From contig NZ_JACJVP010000025.1 in NCBI RefSeq assembly GCF_014212125.1, positions 142,503 through 206,502 on the forward strand: a stretch of DNA of 64,000 bases, given 5' to 3'. Shown here piece after piece: positions 43,928 through 51,619 of the stretch. The first letter of the stretch is position 1, and each line of letters starts with the position of its first letter. A program made the translations under genes and the position numbers. The notes under the pieces were generated by a model that saw only the letters and a list, made by a program, of their open reading frames with translations, was not told where the DNA came from and did not search any database. Source of the stretch: Cohnella nanjingensis. GTDB taxonomy: Bacteria > Bacillota > Bacilli > Paenibacillales > Paenibacillaceae.

Positions 43928-44580
43928 CATATCTCTACTTTGAGGAATCGTTTGACCGCCATGCGATAGGCAATCATGGTAAATGCAATAAAGATTGCAA
44001 TTCCTGCGGCCAGGATAGATATTTGAAGCGCCGTGTTGTGGACGCCGGCGCCATTGAATGCGTCGGCCACAGCGGAATTCTCGACTCCGATCCATTGCGC
44101 GACTCCGGCAAAAAGCATCGCGGCCGCAATGGCCGTGCTCGCCGCCCCGCCATATTTATAGGCCGTCTTGTAATACATGGGGATCAAGATCAGGTTGAAA
44201 ATCGCAAGCATGACGAAACAGAGTCCCCAAAAAGCCATGTGCGGCGCGAAGAAGTAGTAGACAAAATGCGGGTATAGGTTCAGGTTCAGGATACCAAAAA
44301 GCATGGCGATTACGATATGCAGCAATTCCAGGATGACGATGACGGATACCCTTGCTTTCACCATGTCTTTTTTGGTGACGGGCATCATCGTGGTAAAGAG
44401 CAAATCGTTCTGCGCTTTAAATCCGCCAAATATGTTCGGTATTGTGATCCAGCAAAAATACAGAAGGACGAGAAAATAGATCCAGCCGGGAATAAGCATT
44501 AAGGCGCCTGTTAAAAAAGGCATGACGAAGAACATCGGATGTACGCCCAATTTGATATCCTTGATCAATAGATTATACAT
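43927..44580 (-). CDS. ABC-2-type transporter permease
   Basis: A 217-residue integral membrane protein with about six helices, starting MYNLLIKDIKLGVHPMFFVM, as in the ABC2_membrane_5 family that follows YtrB-like ATPases. It overlaps the ATPase gene by 8 bases. With that ATPase it should export a drug, peptide or lipid; substrate unknown. Confidence 0.87.
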   Translation of the reverse strand: MYNLLIKDIKLGVHPMFFVMPFLTGALMLIPGWIYFLVLLYFCWITIPNIFGGFKAQNDLLFTTMMPVTKKDMVKARVSVIVILELLHIVIAMLFGILNLNLYPHFVYYFFAPHMAFWGLCFVMLAIFNLILIPMYYKTAYKYGGAASTAIAAAMLFAGVAQWIGVENSAVADAFNGAGVHNTALQISILAAGIAIFIAFTMIAYRMAVKRFLKVEI

Positions 44581-45427
44581 GCATATCCTCCCTTTTCGCG
44601 AAGTAAATCATGATTTCCTCGAGATTAGGCGTAGTTGCTTTCAGATCGGATGCGGGATCGAAGTCTTCGGAGCGGATCAATCCCATAAAGCCGAACGAAT
44701 TGATTTTGTAGGAAATCAGCTGCTCCTTTACCTGGTCCAACTGGCTTCGGCTGCCGCTTAGCAGTCGATAAGATTCCAAAAATGCTTCTTTTTCGGAGCT
44801 TTGGATAATTTGCCCGTCTTCGATAAAGGTAATGAAATCCGCGCATTTTTCCAAATCGGAGGTAATATGGGTCGAGAAAAGAATGCTGATTTCGCCATCC
44901 ACGACGAGCTCTTGAAAAATATCCAGCAGATCGTCTCTGGAGACCGGGTCGAGACCGCTTGTCGGTTCGTCGAGAATGAGCAGCTTCGCGCCATGGGATA
45001 AGGCAAGCGCCAAACTGTACTTGACTTTCATTCCCGTCGACAATTCGATGATTTTTTTGTTTTCGTCCAATTTGAACCTTTTTAGATACTTGTTATAGGT
45101 TTGATCGTCCCAATTCTTATAGAATTTCTTGATCGCTTCGGTCAACGTTTTGATTTTGCTTCGCGTGTAGAAATCGATGTCGCCGAACGCGCATCCGATT
45201 TCTTGCTTCAATTCGACCTCGTGTTCGGCCATGTTCTTGCCCAGAATGTGTACCTCGCCGCTTTCCACCTGAATCATATTCATAATCGATTTGATGGTCG
45301 TTGTCTTTCCTGCGCCGTTGGTGCCGATAAACCCCATAATATAGCCCTTCTCCAGTTGGAACGAGACGTCTTTGAGCTGAAAATTGTTGTATGTTTTATT
45401 TAAATTTCGAATGTCTAATGCCAGCAT
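44573..45427 (-). CDS. ABC transporter ATP-binding protein
   Basis: A 284-residue ATPase with Walker A GTNGAGKT (about 35-42), an ELSTGMKVKYSLALAL signature region and Walker B LLILDEPTSGLDP, then the H-loop FSTHITSDLEKCAD. The signature LSTGM instead of LSGGQ is typical of the YtrB/BcrA-like exporter class. ATG 45427 follows GAGGAGG. Partner of the downstream ABC-2 permease. Confidence 0.93.
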   Translation of the reverse strand: MLALDIRNLNKTYNNFQLKDVSFQLEKGYIMGFIGTNGAGKTTTIKSIMNMIQVESGEVHILGKNMAEHEVELKQEIGCAFGDIDFYTRSKIKTLTEAIKKFYKNWDDQTYNKYLKRFKLDENKKIIELSTGMKVKYSLALALSHGAKLLILDEPTSGLDPVSRDDLLDIFQELVVDGEISILFSTHITSDLEKCADFITFIEDGQIIQSSEKEAFLESYRLLSGSRSQLDQVKEQLISYKINSFGFMGLIRSEDFDPASDLKATTPNLEEIMIYFAKREDMHV

Positions 45428-45509
45428 GCCCTGCCTCCTCTTCGAATGGTGTATTCCTTGCAATACTTCTTGCATGCGCAACAACGGCTTTCATCGAGTT
45501 GGACGATCG

Positions 45510-45896
45510 TCACCCCCGCCTAGCCGAGTTCACCGGTTGGGGGTATAGTGCACGCCCGAGTAGAAGGCCTCCAATGGCAAAAACAATCGACAGCCAGATT
45601 CCGATCTGACTCGTTGCGATATACGACGGAAATGCAATATTCAAGGTGACTTTCAGAGCAACAAGCACGATAACTGTTCCAACGATATAGAAGATCCTCA
45701 TGCCCGATTTGATTTTTCCTTGTTCTTTTTGAGCGATGGCCCACCCTTGAACCACTCCCGCCAAGATGCCTAACACGACTCCCACTAGCAACAACATCCA
45801 TTCGGTCGTTCCAATGCGGTTTGTCGTCATCGCCCAAACGATCCCGACAACAAGCAGCACGGATCCGATAAAAAAGGTTTTATCCCACTTTTTCAC
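45510..45896 (-). CDS. Small four-helix membrane protein
   Basis: A 128-residue protein with four hydrophobic segments (FFIGSVLLVVGIVWAM, WMLLLVGVVLGILAGVV, FYIVGTVIVLVALKVTL, IGIWLSIVFAIGGLLLG). No known motif. GTG 45896 follows AAGGACG. It precedes the ABC exporter genes by 82 bases and follows the inverted repeat 45931-45955, so it is likely the first gene of that operon and an accessory membrane component. Confidence 0.75.
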   Translation of the reverse strand: MKKWDKTFFIGSVLLVVGIVWAMTTNRIGTTEWMLLLVGVVLGILAGVVQGWAIAQKEQGKIKSGMRIFYIVGTVIVLVALKVTLNIAFPSYIATSQIGIWLSIVFAIGGLLLGRALYPQPVNSARRG

Positions 45897-45930
45897 TACT
45901 AATCACGTCCTTATGATGGTTTTTCGATTA

Positions 45931-45955
45931 ATTGTGTATATCGTGCATGCACAAT
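45931..45955. promoter_or_regulatory. Inverted repeat ATTGTG...CACAAT upstream of the exporter operon
   Basis: ATTGTG (45931-45936) and CACAAT (45950-45955) are inverted 13 bases apart, with the palindrome GTGCATGCAC (about 45943-45952) between and over them. It lies 35-60 bases before the GTG at 45896 and is a plausible site for the operon's GntR regulator. Confidence 0.5.
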
Positions 45956-46042
45956 ATAACACGAGAGGTGCGTGGAGTCAATTGTGCGATCGCCTTTATT
46001 TGGCTACACCGCAAAGGATGTATCGTAATACAGAGCAGCAGA

Positions 46043-46066
46043 AGCCCGACCGTTCCCGGTCGGGCT
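46043..46066. terminator. Stem-loop AGCCCGACCG/CCGGTCGGGCT
   Basis: A 10 bp GC-rich stem with a short loop about 50 bases after the end of the DinB-like gene; T content after it is weak on both strands. Confidence 0.5.
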
Positions 46067-46116
46067 CCTGTGCTTCCTATGTAGGAGTCTTGCAAAACCC
46101 ATTATCCCCGATCGAT

Positions 46117-46662
46117 CTATTGTTTCCGAGAGGCATAAAGGAACCGACCGTAACCAATTTCCGCGGCGTTCTTCATCAACTCCAAATTCAGCCATGCTGC
46201 TAGCTCATGAAACGGTTTATCGGCGAAGGGCCACCTTGTTCGGTCGTTGGAAAGAAATTCGTCATCCGACAATTCACCCACAGCGGTTTCCCATTTATCG
46301 CGCAACTGGAGGATCCGTTTTCTGGTTTCTTCAATGTTGCCGAAACAGCTTACTTCCTCCCGACGTAACGTGCCGCTTCCGAACGAATAGTCGAGAACCA
46401 TGGTCCACCAAAACGTGATATGCCAAGTTAACCAAGCGATGCTCGGCGGTCCGATATCGTAGGACTCCGATTCCGGCCAATCTGCGCGCCAGACTCCGGA
46501 CTCCTTCGAAATATGAAGCCCTTTTGCAGCCGGACGCCACAAGTATTCCTCATCCCTAAGCCCATCAAGATGATAGTCGAGAAGCTGCCATGAAATTTGA
46601 AACTGGAAATGCAGCGTACTCCGGATGCCGTCCGTTGCTTTTGGGATCGGATGATCATTCAC
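46117..46662 (-). CDS. DinB-like superfamily protein
   Basis: A 181-residue four-helix-bundle protein of the DinB/YfiT-like superfamily. The histidine in WLTWHITFWW and FADKPFHELAAWLN near the end are positioned like the metal ligands of DinB_2 proteins, some of which act as thiol transferases. GTG 46662 follows GGGAGGG. Monocistronic. The gap 46663-46947 upstream holds no supported gene. Confidence 0.8.
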   Translation of the reverse strand: MNDHPIPKATDGIRSTLHFQFQISWQLLDYHLDGLRDEEYLWRPAAKGLHISKESGVWRADWPESESYDIGPPSIAWLTWHITFWWTMVLDYSFGSGTLRREEVSCFGNIEETRKRILQLRDKWETAVGELSDDEFLSNDRTRWPFADKPFHELAAWLNLELMKNAAEIGYGRFLYASRKQ

Positions 46663-46947
46663 TTGACAACCCTCCCGCAGACGATTTCATCTATTATATA
46701 AACAAATTGTATTTTCGTTTATCATTAATGTCAACAAATCATTAAAAAATCAAGAATCCGCCAATCTCCATCATTGACGGGTTGCTAATACTGTTCATGG
46801 ATCATGAAGTTCACAAATACCGGGCAATGATCTGAACCAGCTTCAGGCGGCCCGCCCCCTGCCACAGGCTCCTATTCCATCAGCATTCCATCGACGATCT
46901 GTGATATTCTGTACTTGCGTGTCCAATCAAACTTAAAGGGGTTTTGA

Positions 46948-47358
46948 ATGATGTCGACCGCAACAGGAACCAAAGAGAACCCGTGGAAATTAAAGACTCC
47001 CCCTCAAACCTCCGAATATGAAATGTATAAGGACGAAAAGGATGGCAAACCCATTATCGTTTGCACGGTAGGCAAAACGGTGTTGCATTACGACTATCGT
47101 TGTATTGATGACTTGCATGCAATGCTCAAGCAGCATGGGGATTGGATGGAACTAGGGAGCGCCGACGAACAGAAGCCGGCGAAAGAAGGCACGGTCGAAG
47201 CTTGGGGGCGTTCCCCCGAAAACCCGATCGGCGGCTGGTACAGCTTGAAAAAAGGTTTTCGCGGCAGATTCGGCATGTATATCCCCCCTTTGATGGAGGC
47301 GCTAGGGCTTGCGGAAGTCGAACACCATCCAAGGAATAATCGGATGAGAGCACTTTAA
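46948..47358 (+). CDS. Conserved hypothetical protein (DUF6855-like)
   Basis: A 136-residue protein that I recall as a conserved family also seen in Actinobacteria: ENPWKLKTPPQTSEYEMYKD near the start, HAMLKQHGDWMELGSADEQK in the middle and a basic end (EHHPRNNRMRAL). No signal or membrane segment. The run LHYDYRCIDDLH and the invariant-looking WGRSPENPIGGWY suggest a small globular fold. ATG 46948 follows AAAGGGG at 6 bases; a terminator follows. Function unknown; the family number is from memory. Confidence 0.75.
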   Translation: MMSTATGTKENPWKLKTPPQTSEYEMYKDEKDGKPIIVCTVGKTVLHYDYRCIDDLHAMLKQHGDWMELGSADEQKPAKEGTVEAWGRSPENPIGGWYSLKKGFRGRFGMYIPPLMEALGLAEVEHHPRNNRMRAL

Positions 47359-47379
47359 AAGAACGTAAAGCAGGCGCAA

Positions 47380-47404
47380 AAGCTGCCCCCGTACAGGGCA
47401 GCTT
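47380..47404. terminator. Bidirectional terminator AAGCTGCCC/GGGCAGCTT
   Basis: A 9 bp stem between convergent genes ending at 47358 and 47422; TATTTGATTT follows on the plus strand. Confidence 0.8.
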
Positions 47405-47421
47405 ATTTGATTTGAAATTCA

Positions 47422-47928
47422 TCAATGGAACCGATCGCAGAAGCTTGCGAATTCGTCATACGAAGCGGAGTAGATTTGGAAGGTGCCGTAGCGCGTCTCC
47501 ATCGTGCCGGTTTGCCGTGCGATCTTCCGATACAACCCGTTCGTATACGGGTTGCCGGAGGCTGTCGGGATTCTCACTTCCTTCACGTCCCCGTTCATAT
47601 CCGCAATTTGCTCAGCCAGTGTCTGAAGCCCGCGCACGAAGGTCCGGTTGCTCCGATACTTTTCGACGAAAAAGCTGTTGCCCAGTACCGCGATATTTTT
47701 GTCGGCGAATTTCTCGCTCTCCACGCCGAGCACGAAACTGCCGATGCCGATAGCCTCGCCCGATTCATCCGTCAGAATGGCTGCCCGGCCGTGTCTCATG
47801 CAGTTCTTGACGTCCGCGAGCGCGTCTTTGACCAGATAGCCCTCGATCATGCGCTGGCGATGTTCGACGTAGAATTCCGTGTATCGGCACCATTGCCGCG
47901 TGCTCTCGCAAATTTCGAAGTTGACCAT
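47422..47928 (-). CDS. GNAT-like acetyltransferase-fold protein
   Basis: A 168-residue protein with a GNAT-like plan: RAAILTDESGEAIGIGSFVL as the central strands and ASGNPYTNGLYRKIARQ as the late helix typical of GNAT domains (N...LY). The acetyl-CoA loop is not clear, so catalysis is uncertain. ATG 47928 follows GGAGGGGG. It resembles in size and plan the protein at 48172-48669, and the two flank a possible 22-residue peptide gene on the other strand. Confidence 0.65.
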   Translation of the reverse strand: MVNFEICESTRQWCRYTEFYVEHRQRMIEGYLVKDALADVKNCMRHGRAAILTDESGEAIGIGSFVLGVESEKFADKNIAVLGNSFFVEKYRSNRTFVRGLQTLAEQIADMNGDVKEVRIPTASGNPYTNGLYRKIARQTGTMETRYGTFQIYSASYDEFASFCDRFH

Positions 47929-47982
47929 GCCGCCCCCTCCTTTCCTTCTCCAATTTAGAAATATATTCTATTATTTTAAGGG

Positions 47983-48011
47983 TTGATATTCGAAAATAAT
48001 TAGATTATATT
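47983..48011 (+). promoter_or_regulatory. SigmaA-type promoter TTGATA-17-TATATT
   Basis: TTGATA (47983-47988), a 17-base AT-rich spacer and TATATT (48006-48011). The predicted start is about 25 bases before the ribosome site of the 22-residue peptide frame, so the promoter supports that small gene. Confidence 0.65.
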
Positions 48012-48042
48012 TCTATTAAACCCAACATAAGGCGGTGATCCT

Positions 48043-48111
48043 ATGGGAGCTCCAGCTTGCAACCCGCCATTGGCGGTCCAAAACAACGAAAGAGATACGA
48101 CTCAAATGTAA
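48043..48111 (+). CDS. Possible 22-residue peptide gene
   Basis: ATG 48043 is preceded by AAGGCGGTGATCC, which matches 12 of 13 bases of the complement of the 16S rRNA 3' end, and by a good promoter. The frame encodes MGAPACNPPLAV followed by QNNERDTTQM and stops at 48111. It has one cysteine, two adjacent prolines and a polar tail. It is too short for family recognition. Its place opposite an ABC exporter with two GNAT-like neighbours would fit a secreted or modified peptide, but it could equally be a leader peptide. Confidence 0.4.
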   Translation: MGAPACNPPLAVQNNERDTTQM

Positions 48112-48171
48112 GCAGCGTCCGTTACGGGTGGCCGGCAGCAATGCCGGCCATCCGCGCGTCTCGGCCGCGCC

Positions 48172-48669
48172 TTAGCCGGCATCGAACCGAAGCAAGCGAT
48201 CCATCGGGATCGCATAGTAATCCAGCGTGCCGCACGGCGGCTCCGTCGTTTTGACCCGCGTCGCGACCTTGCCGAACCTCCGCCGGTTTTCTTCGTTCGA
48301 CGGCGTGAAGAAGACGACCTCCTTCGTCTCGCGGGGCGATTCGAGCAGATGCCGAACGAAGGCGCGCAACCCGGAGAGCAGCGTCGCTCCCTCTCTCCTT
48401 CCCTCTTCCAGATACAGAAGATGAATCTCGACTTTGGACAAGTCCCGGTACCCGTCATCGAGCGTCCCCACCGTGTGGGCCAACACGGCCGCCACGCGGC
48501 CATCGCGGTCCCGGCCTATCAAGAAGCCGTTATCCTCCATGGCGTAGCTCAGCGAGGACATCACCGTACTCCAGCTGTACAAAAGGCCAAGTTCGGTTCC
48601 GTGCCTGCAGAGGAACTTTGCGCCAAGCTCCCTGTCCGCCTCATTGTCGGCGATCGACCAAGCAATCAT
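48172..48669 (-). CDS. GNAT-like protein downstream of the cNMP-domain exporter
   Basis: A 165-residue protein. DGRVAAVLAHTVGTLDDG and KVEIHLLYLEEGRREGATLL look like the central strands and acetyl-CoA loop of a GNAT fold, and VVFFTPSNEENRRRFGKVAT like the late helix. ATG 48669 follows AAAGGAG at 9 bases and overlaps the stop of the exporter frame (ATGA), so it is in the same operon. Substrate unknown; self-protection or peptide modification is speculation. Confidence 0.65.
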   Translation of the reverse strand: MIAWSIADNEADRELGAKFLCRHGTELGLLYSWSTVMSSLSYAMEDNGFLIGRDRDGRVAAVLAHTVGTLDDGYRDLSKVEIHLLYLEEGRREGATLLSGLRAFVRHLLESPRETKEVVFFTPSNEENRRRFGKVATRVKTTEPPCGTLDYYAIPMDRLLRFDAG

Positions 48670-49265
48670 AGGGCAGCACTCCTTTGATTTCGTATGCGAA
48701 GCGAATGCTCGAGCGACTCGCAGATCGACGGGAACCGCGTCAACAACGGAAGGAAGTCCTCCCGCTCCAAGGCCAGGCATATGCAAGGCGATTGGGTCAC
48801 GATGCTGGCCGTTCTCGGTACGTTGTGCATCAGCGCGATCTCGCCGAAGTGATCTCCGTCCTCGAGAACGGCAACTTTCTTGCGTTCTTCCGCGCCCACG
48901 ACGACGTCTACTTTTCCCCGAACGATGATGTAGAACTTGTCTCCTTCTTCTCCCTGTTCGACGACGGGAACGCCGGCTTCGAACCGCTCCGTGACGAATA
49001 GGCGGGAGATCTCCTGAAGCGCGATCGGCTCGATCTCGCGGAAGAAGGGAAGTCGGCCGAGACGGCTCCCTTCCACTTGGGCATGGCCGCTCTTCGACAG
49101 CGCGAAGCCGTGCTGCTTGTCCCACATACGGCGATAGAGCCCTTGGCTCGCCATCAGCTGCCCGTGGGTACCCGACTCCGCAACCCGCCCCTGCTCCAGC
49201 ACGAAAATCCGGTCGGATTCGGCCACGAATGCCAATCGGTGCGTCACGGAGACGACGGACTGACT
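48666..49265 (-). pseudogene. Second part of the split ABC exporter: H-loop and C-terminal cNMP-binding domain
   Basis: This stretch continues the frame of the upstream ABC gene directly after an in-frame TAA (49266-49268). It begins SQSVVSVTHRLAFVAESD, which is the H-loop and end of the nucleotide-binding domain, then carries a cyclic-nucleotide-binding-type domain (about 60-180: FYIIVRGKVDVVV, GDHFGEIALMHNVPRTASIV). A GTG at 49247 could restart translation but would give a fragment lacking most of the ATPase. The cNMP cassette looks intact, with the GEIAL and PRTAS pair typical of ligand-binding members. Confidence 0.75.
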
Positions 49266-50816
49266 TTACGCAAGCGAGAGAATCGTCTCGTTGACCGCCC
49301 GCTCCGTCTCGGGATCCAGCGCCGACGTCGCTTCGTCCAGGAACAGAATTCTCGGCTTGCGGATCAGCGCTCTGGCGAGCGCGATACGCTGCCGTTGACC
49401 GCCGGACAGATTGTCTCCCCGGTCGTGAATTTCGGTATCGTACCCCTGCCGAAAACCGGCGATCGCCTCATGAATGCCCGCCGCGCGGGCGGCCTCCTCG
49501 ATCTCCCGGTCGTCCGCGTCGGGCTTGCCGATCCGGATGTTGTCGCGAACGGTTCCGCGAAGCAGGATCGAATCCTGGAACACGATGCCTACCTGGCTTA
49601 GCAAAGAGGCGTAGGCGACGTCGCGAATATTCTCGCCGTCGTACAGCACCGCGCCGCTCGACGGATCCTCGAACCGGAGCAGAAGCTGAAGTACCGTGCT
49701 CTTGCCCGATCCGCTCGCGCCGACGATCGTCGTATAGCCGGTCGCCGGAATGGCGAGATCCAGCTGCCTCAGCACCGGCTCGCCGGGAATGTAAGCGAAC
49801 GACACGCCGCTCAGCGCGATCTCCCGCCGTACCTCGGGAAGTTCGCGGGTTCCGCGTTCCTCCACGTCGGGCCGCCAATCCAGCGCCTCTTGCAGCCGCC
49901 GGAAGCCGGCCTGCGAAGACAAGACGGAAGGCAGCAGCCCCGTGACGCCGAACAGCGATTGACCTACCGTGATAAAGATCGAATTGTAAGCGATAAACGT
50001 GCCGATCGAGAGCCGGCCGTCGAAAGTGAGGTAGCTGCCGTAAGAGAGAACGACGGCGCCGATGATCGAGATCGCGAGCAGCGGGAGACGATTCAAGTTC
50101 GCGTTGACGAAACTCCTGCGCACGCCGATCGACAGCATGGACCGAAGATGGTTCTCCACCCGGGTCAGCATGGTTTGCCTCAGATCAAAGGCGCGTACGA
50201 CCTTGTAGCTTTTGATATTCTCATCGATGGCGCCTGTAAAAAGCCCCAAATGGTTCAGGTATGCCTCGTTCAAATGGAGCGATCTCTTCTTGAGCAACCG
50301 GTAAGGCAGGAACAGCAGCGCCGCGCCTCCGATGACGATCAGCGTCAGGCGCCATTCGGTCGCGAACAGGAACGTCAATCCGACGATCACGCTTAGAACC
50401 GATACCAATCCCGAAGATAGCGTCTGGATCGCGGCAAGCTGAATACTCGGAATATCCTCCGTATATCTCGCGAGAAGATCGCCCAGGCGAAAACGCTCGT
50501 AGAATCGGTGCGACTGCATCTGCATGTGCTTGAACAATTTGATGCGATAATCGAATACCAGCTTGCTCCCGAGCTTCGACTTGGCGTAATCGCCGGCAAT
50601 GCCGAAGAGGACGTTCAGAAGTCCGATCAGCAGCAGCGCCCCGACGATGATGGCCAGAACCGATGCATCCTTGGGGATCAAGGCTTTGTCGATCAAGTAT
50701 TTGTAGCTGAGCGCGGACAGGTAGTGGAAGATGAGCTCGAATAGTCCGCCTAAGGCAATAAGAGAGAATAAGTAAGGAGACGAACGTATGTAAGCGGCAA
50801 TCGTCTTGAATAACAT
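49266..50816 (-). CDS. ABC exporter, truncated by an in-frame TAA before the H-loop
   Basis: A 516-residue first part of a type IV ABC exporter: six membrane helices (about 15-300), then the nucleotide-binding domain with Walker A GASGSGKS, signature LSGGQRQR and Walker B ILFLDEATSALD. It stops at TAA 49266-49268 after ETILSLA, and the same frame continues through the H-loop and a cNMP-binding domain to 48666. The intact gene would encode about 716 residues. Without the H-loop histidine, ATP hydrolysis should fail, so this is a likely pseudogene or a sequencing error. ATG 50816 follows AAAGGAG at 8 bases. The GNAT-like gene follows in the same operon. Confidence 0.85.
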   Translation of the reverse strand: MLFKTIAAYIRSSPYLFSLIALGGLFELIFHYLSALSYKYLIDKALIPKDASVLAIIVGALLLIGLLNVLFGIAGDYAKSKLGSKLVFDYRIKLFKHMQMQSHRFYERFRLGDLLARYTEDIPSIQLAAIQTLSSGLVSVLSVIVGLTFLFATEWRLTLIVIGGAALLFLPYRLLKKRSLHLNEAYLNHLGLFTGAIDENIKSYKVVRAFDLRQTMLTRVENHLRSMLSIGVRRSFVNANLNRLPLLAISIIGAVVLSYGSYLTFDGRLSIGTFIAYNSIFITVGQSLFGVTGLLPSVLSSQAGFRRLQEALDWRPDVEERGTRELPEVRREIALSGVSFAYIPGEPVLRQLDLAIPATGYTTIVGASGSGKSTVLQLLLRFEDPSSGAVLYDGENIRDVAYASLLSQVGIVFQDSILLRGTVRDNIRIGKPDADDREIEEAARAAGIHEAIAGFRQGYDTEIHDRGDNLSGGQRQRIALARALIRKPRILFLDEATSALDPETERAVNETILSLA

Positions 50817-51148
50817 CCACCCGACTCCTTTATCCGTATCCGAGTCCAACCATCTCCATTCTACCTGCGGAATCTGCCGGCAAACTGAAATGAAAACGCT
50901 TCATGTTAGGTTTGGATGTCGAAAAAAAAGCCCGTTGAAAAACGTGTCCGCCCCCTCAACACGTGTTGTAAAAAAAGAAACACTCGGCAACTCTTCAACT
51001 GTTCCATAAATGGACCTACGCCACGGAATGCGCAATTGCTCCTATTTCTTGCATTGCATTTCCGTCAACGCTTCCTCAACGGACTTGCACTTCTCTCAAC
51101 ACTTCAACATATGCTATTTCGAAAAAAGGCTAGGCGGTGATCCATCAA
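50817..51148. other. Intergenic leader with a 12 bp palindrome and TCAAC repeats
   Basis: Contains the perfect palindrome CAACACGTGTTG (50957-50968) and six copies of TCAAC between 50956 and 51108, but no convincing gene. It precedes the zinc-ribbon protein and may be its regulatory leader. Confidence 0.4.
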
Positions 51149-51445
51149 ATGATCCAATTCCTTTTACAAGAAGAGGTGAACGGCATGTATTATTGCATCG
51201 TTTGTTCAAAAATACACCCTCATAGGTATACCTGCGGAAAGGTATTTAAGAAAGGCGTGTATATCGAGCCCGGGACTGGAGCAAGAATTCCTTTTGGGAT
51301 GTGTGACAGGTGTGATGGAGAAGACGGCGGAGGACAAGATAGCATGATACAAACCATTAATAAAGATGACTCCTCATTGGCAAACGTAAAGAAATGGTTG
51401 CCCATCTATGATTATTTTGCGGAGTCTCATCGTCGGGTCCTCTAA
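51149..51445 (+). CDS. Small zinc-ribbon protein
   Basis: A protein of 98 residues (or 86 if started at ATG 51185): MYYCIVCSKIHPHRYTCG and FGMCDRCDGEDG supply two C-x2-C pairs, a likely zinc ribbon, followed by an acidic/polar tail ending FAESHRRVL. Two starts are plausible. ATG 51149 has GGCGGTGATCC, a near-perfect ribosome site; ATG 51185 has AGAGGTGA and puts the first cysteine at the very N-terminus. Function unknown. Confidence 0.65.
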   Translation: MIQFLLQEEVNGMYYCIVCSKIHPHRYTCGKVFKKGVYIEPGTGARIPFGMCDRCDGEDGGGQDSMIQTINKDDSSLANVKKWLPIYDYFAESHRRVL

Positions 51446-51525
51446 AACAGGTATGATAAGCGATGTATAGACAAAGCCTCTGCTGACTCCTGCAGATTCA
51501 ACAAAGCATTCCGGCTCTGGTTACG

Positions 51526-51559
51526 AAAAAATCCACAACCGCAATCGGTTGTGGATTTT
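51526..51559. terminator. Bidirectional terminator AATCCACAACCG/CGGTTGTGGATT
   Basis: A 12-14 bp stem with A and T runs at its ends, between the zinc-ribbon gene and the end of sugar operon C at 51620. Confidence 0.9.
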
Positions 51560-51619
51560 CAGTATAGAGGCGAACCCTGTCACTGCAAACTCGGCCATTT
51601 CGTACGATCCTCGAGCGCC

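Noticed and set aside
50885-50905. Cre-like TGAAAACGCTTCA
   Set aside because: One base short of the consensus length and not placed at a sugar operon.
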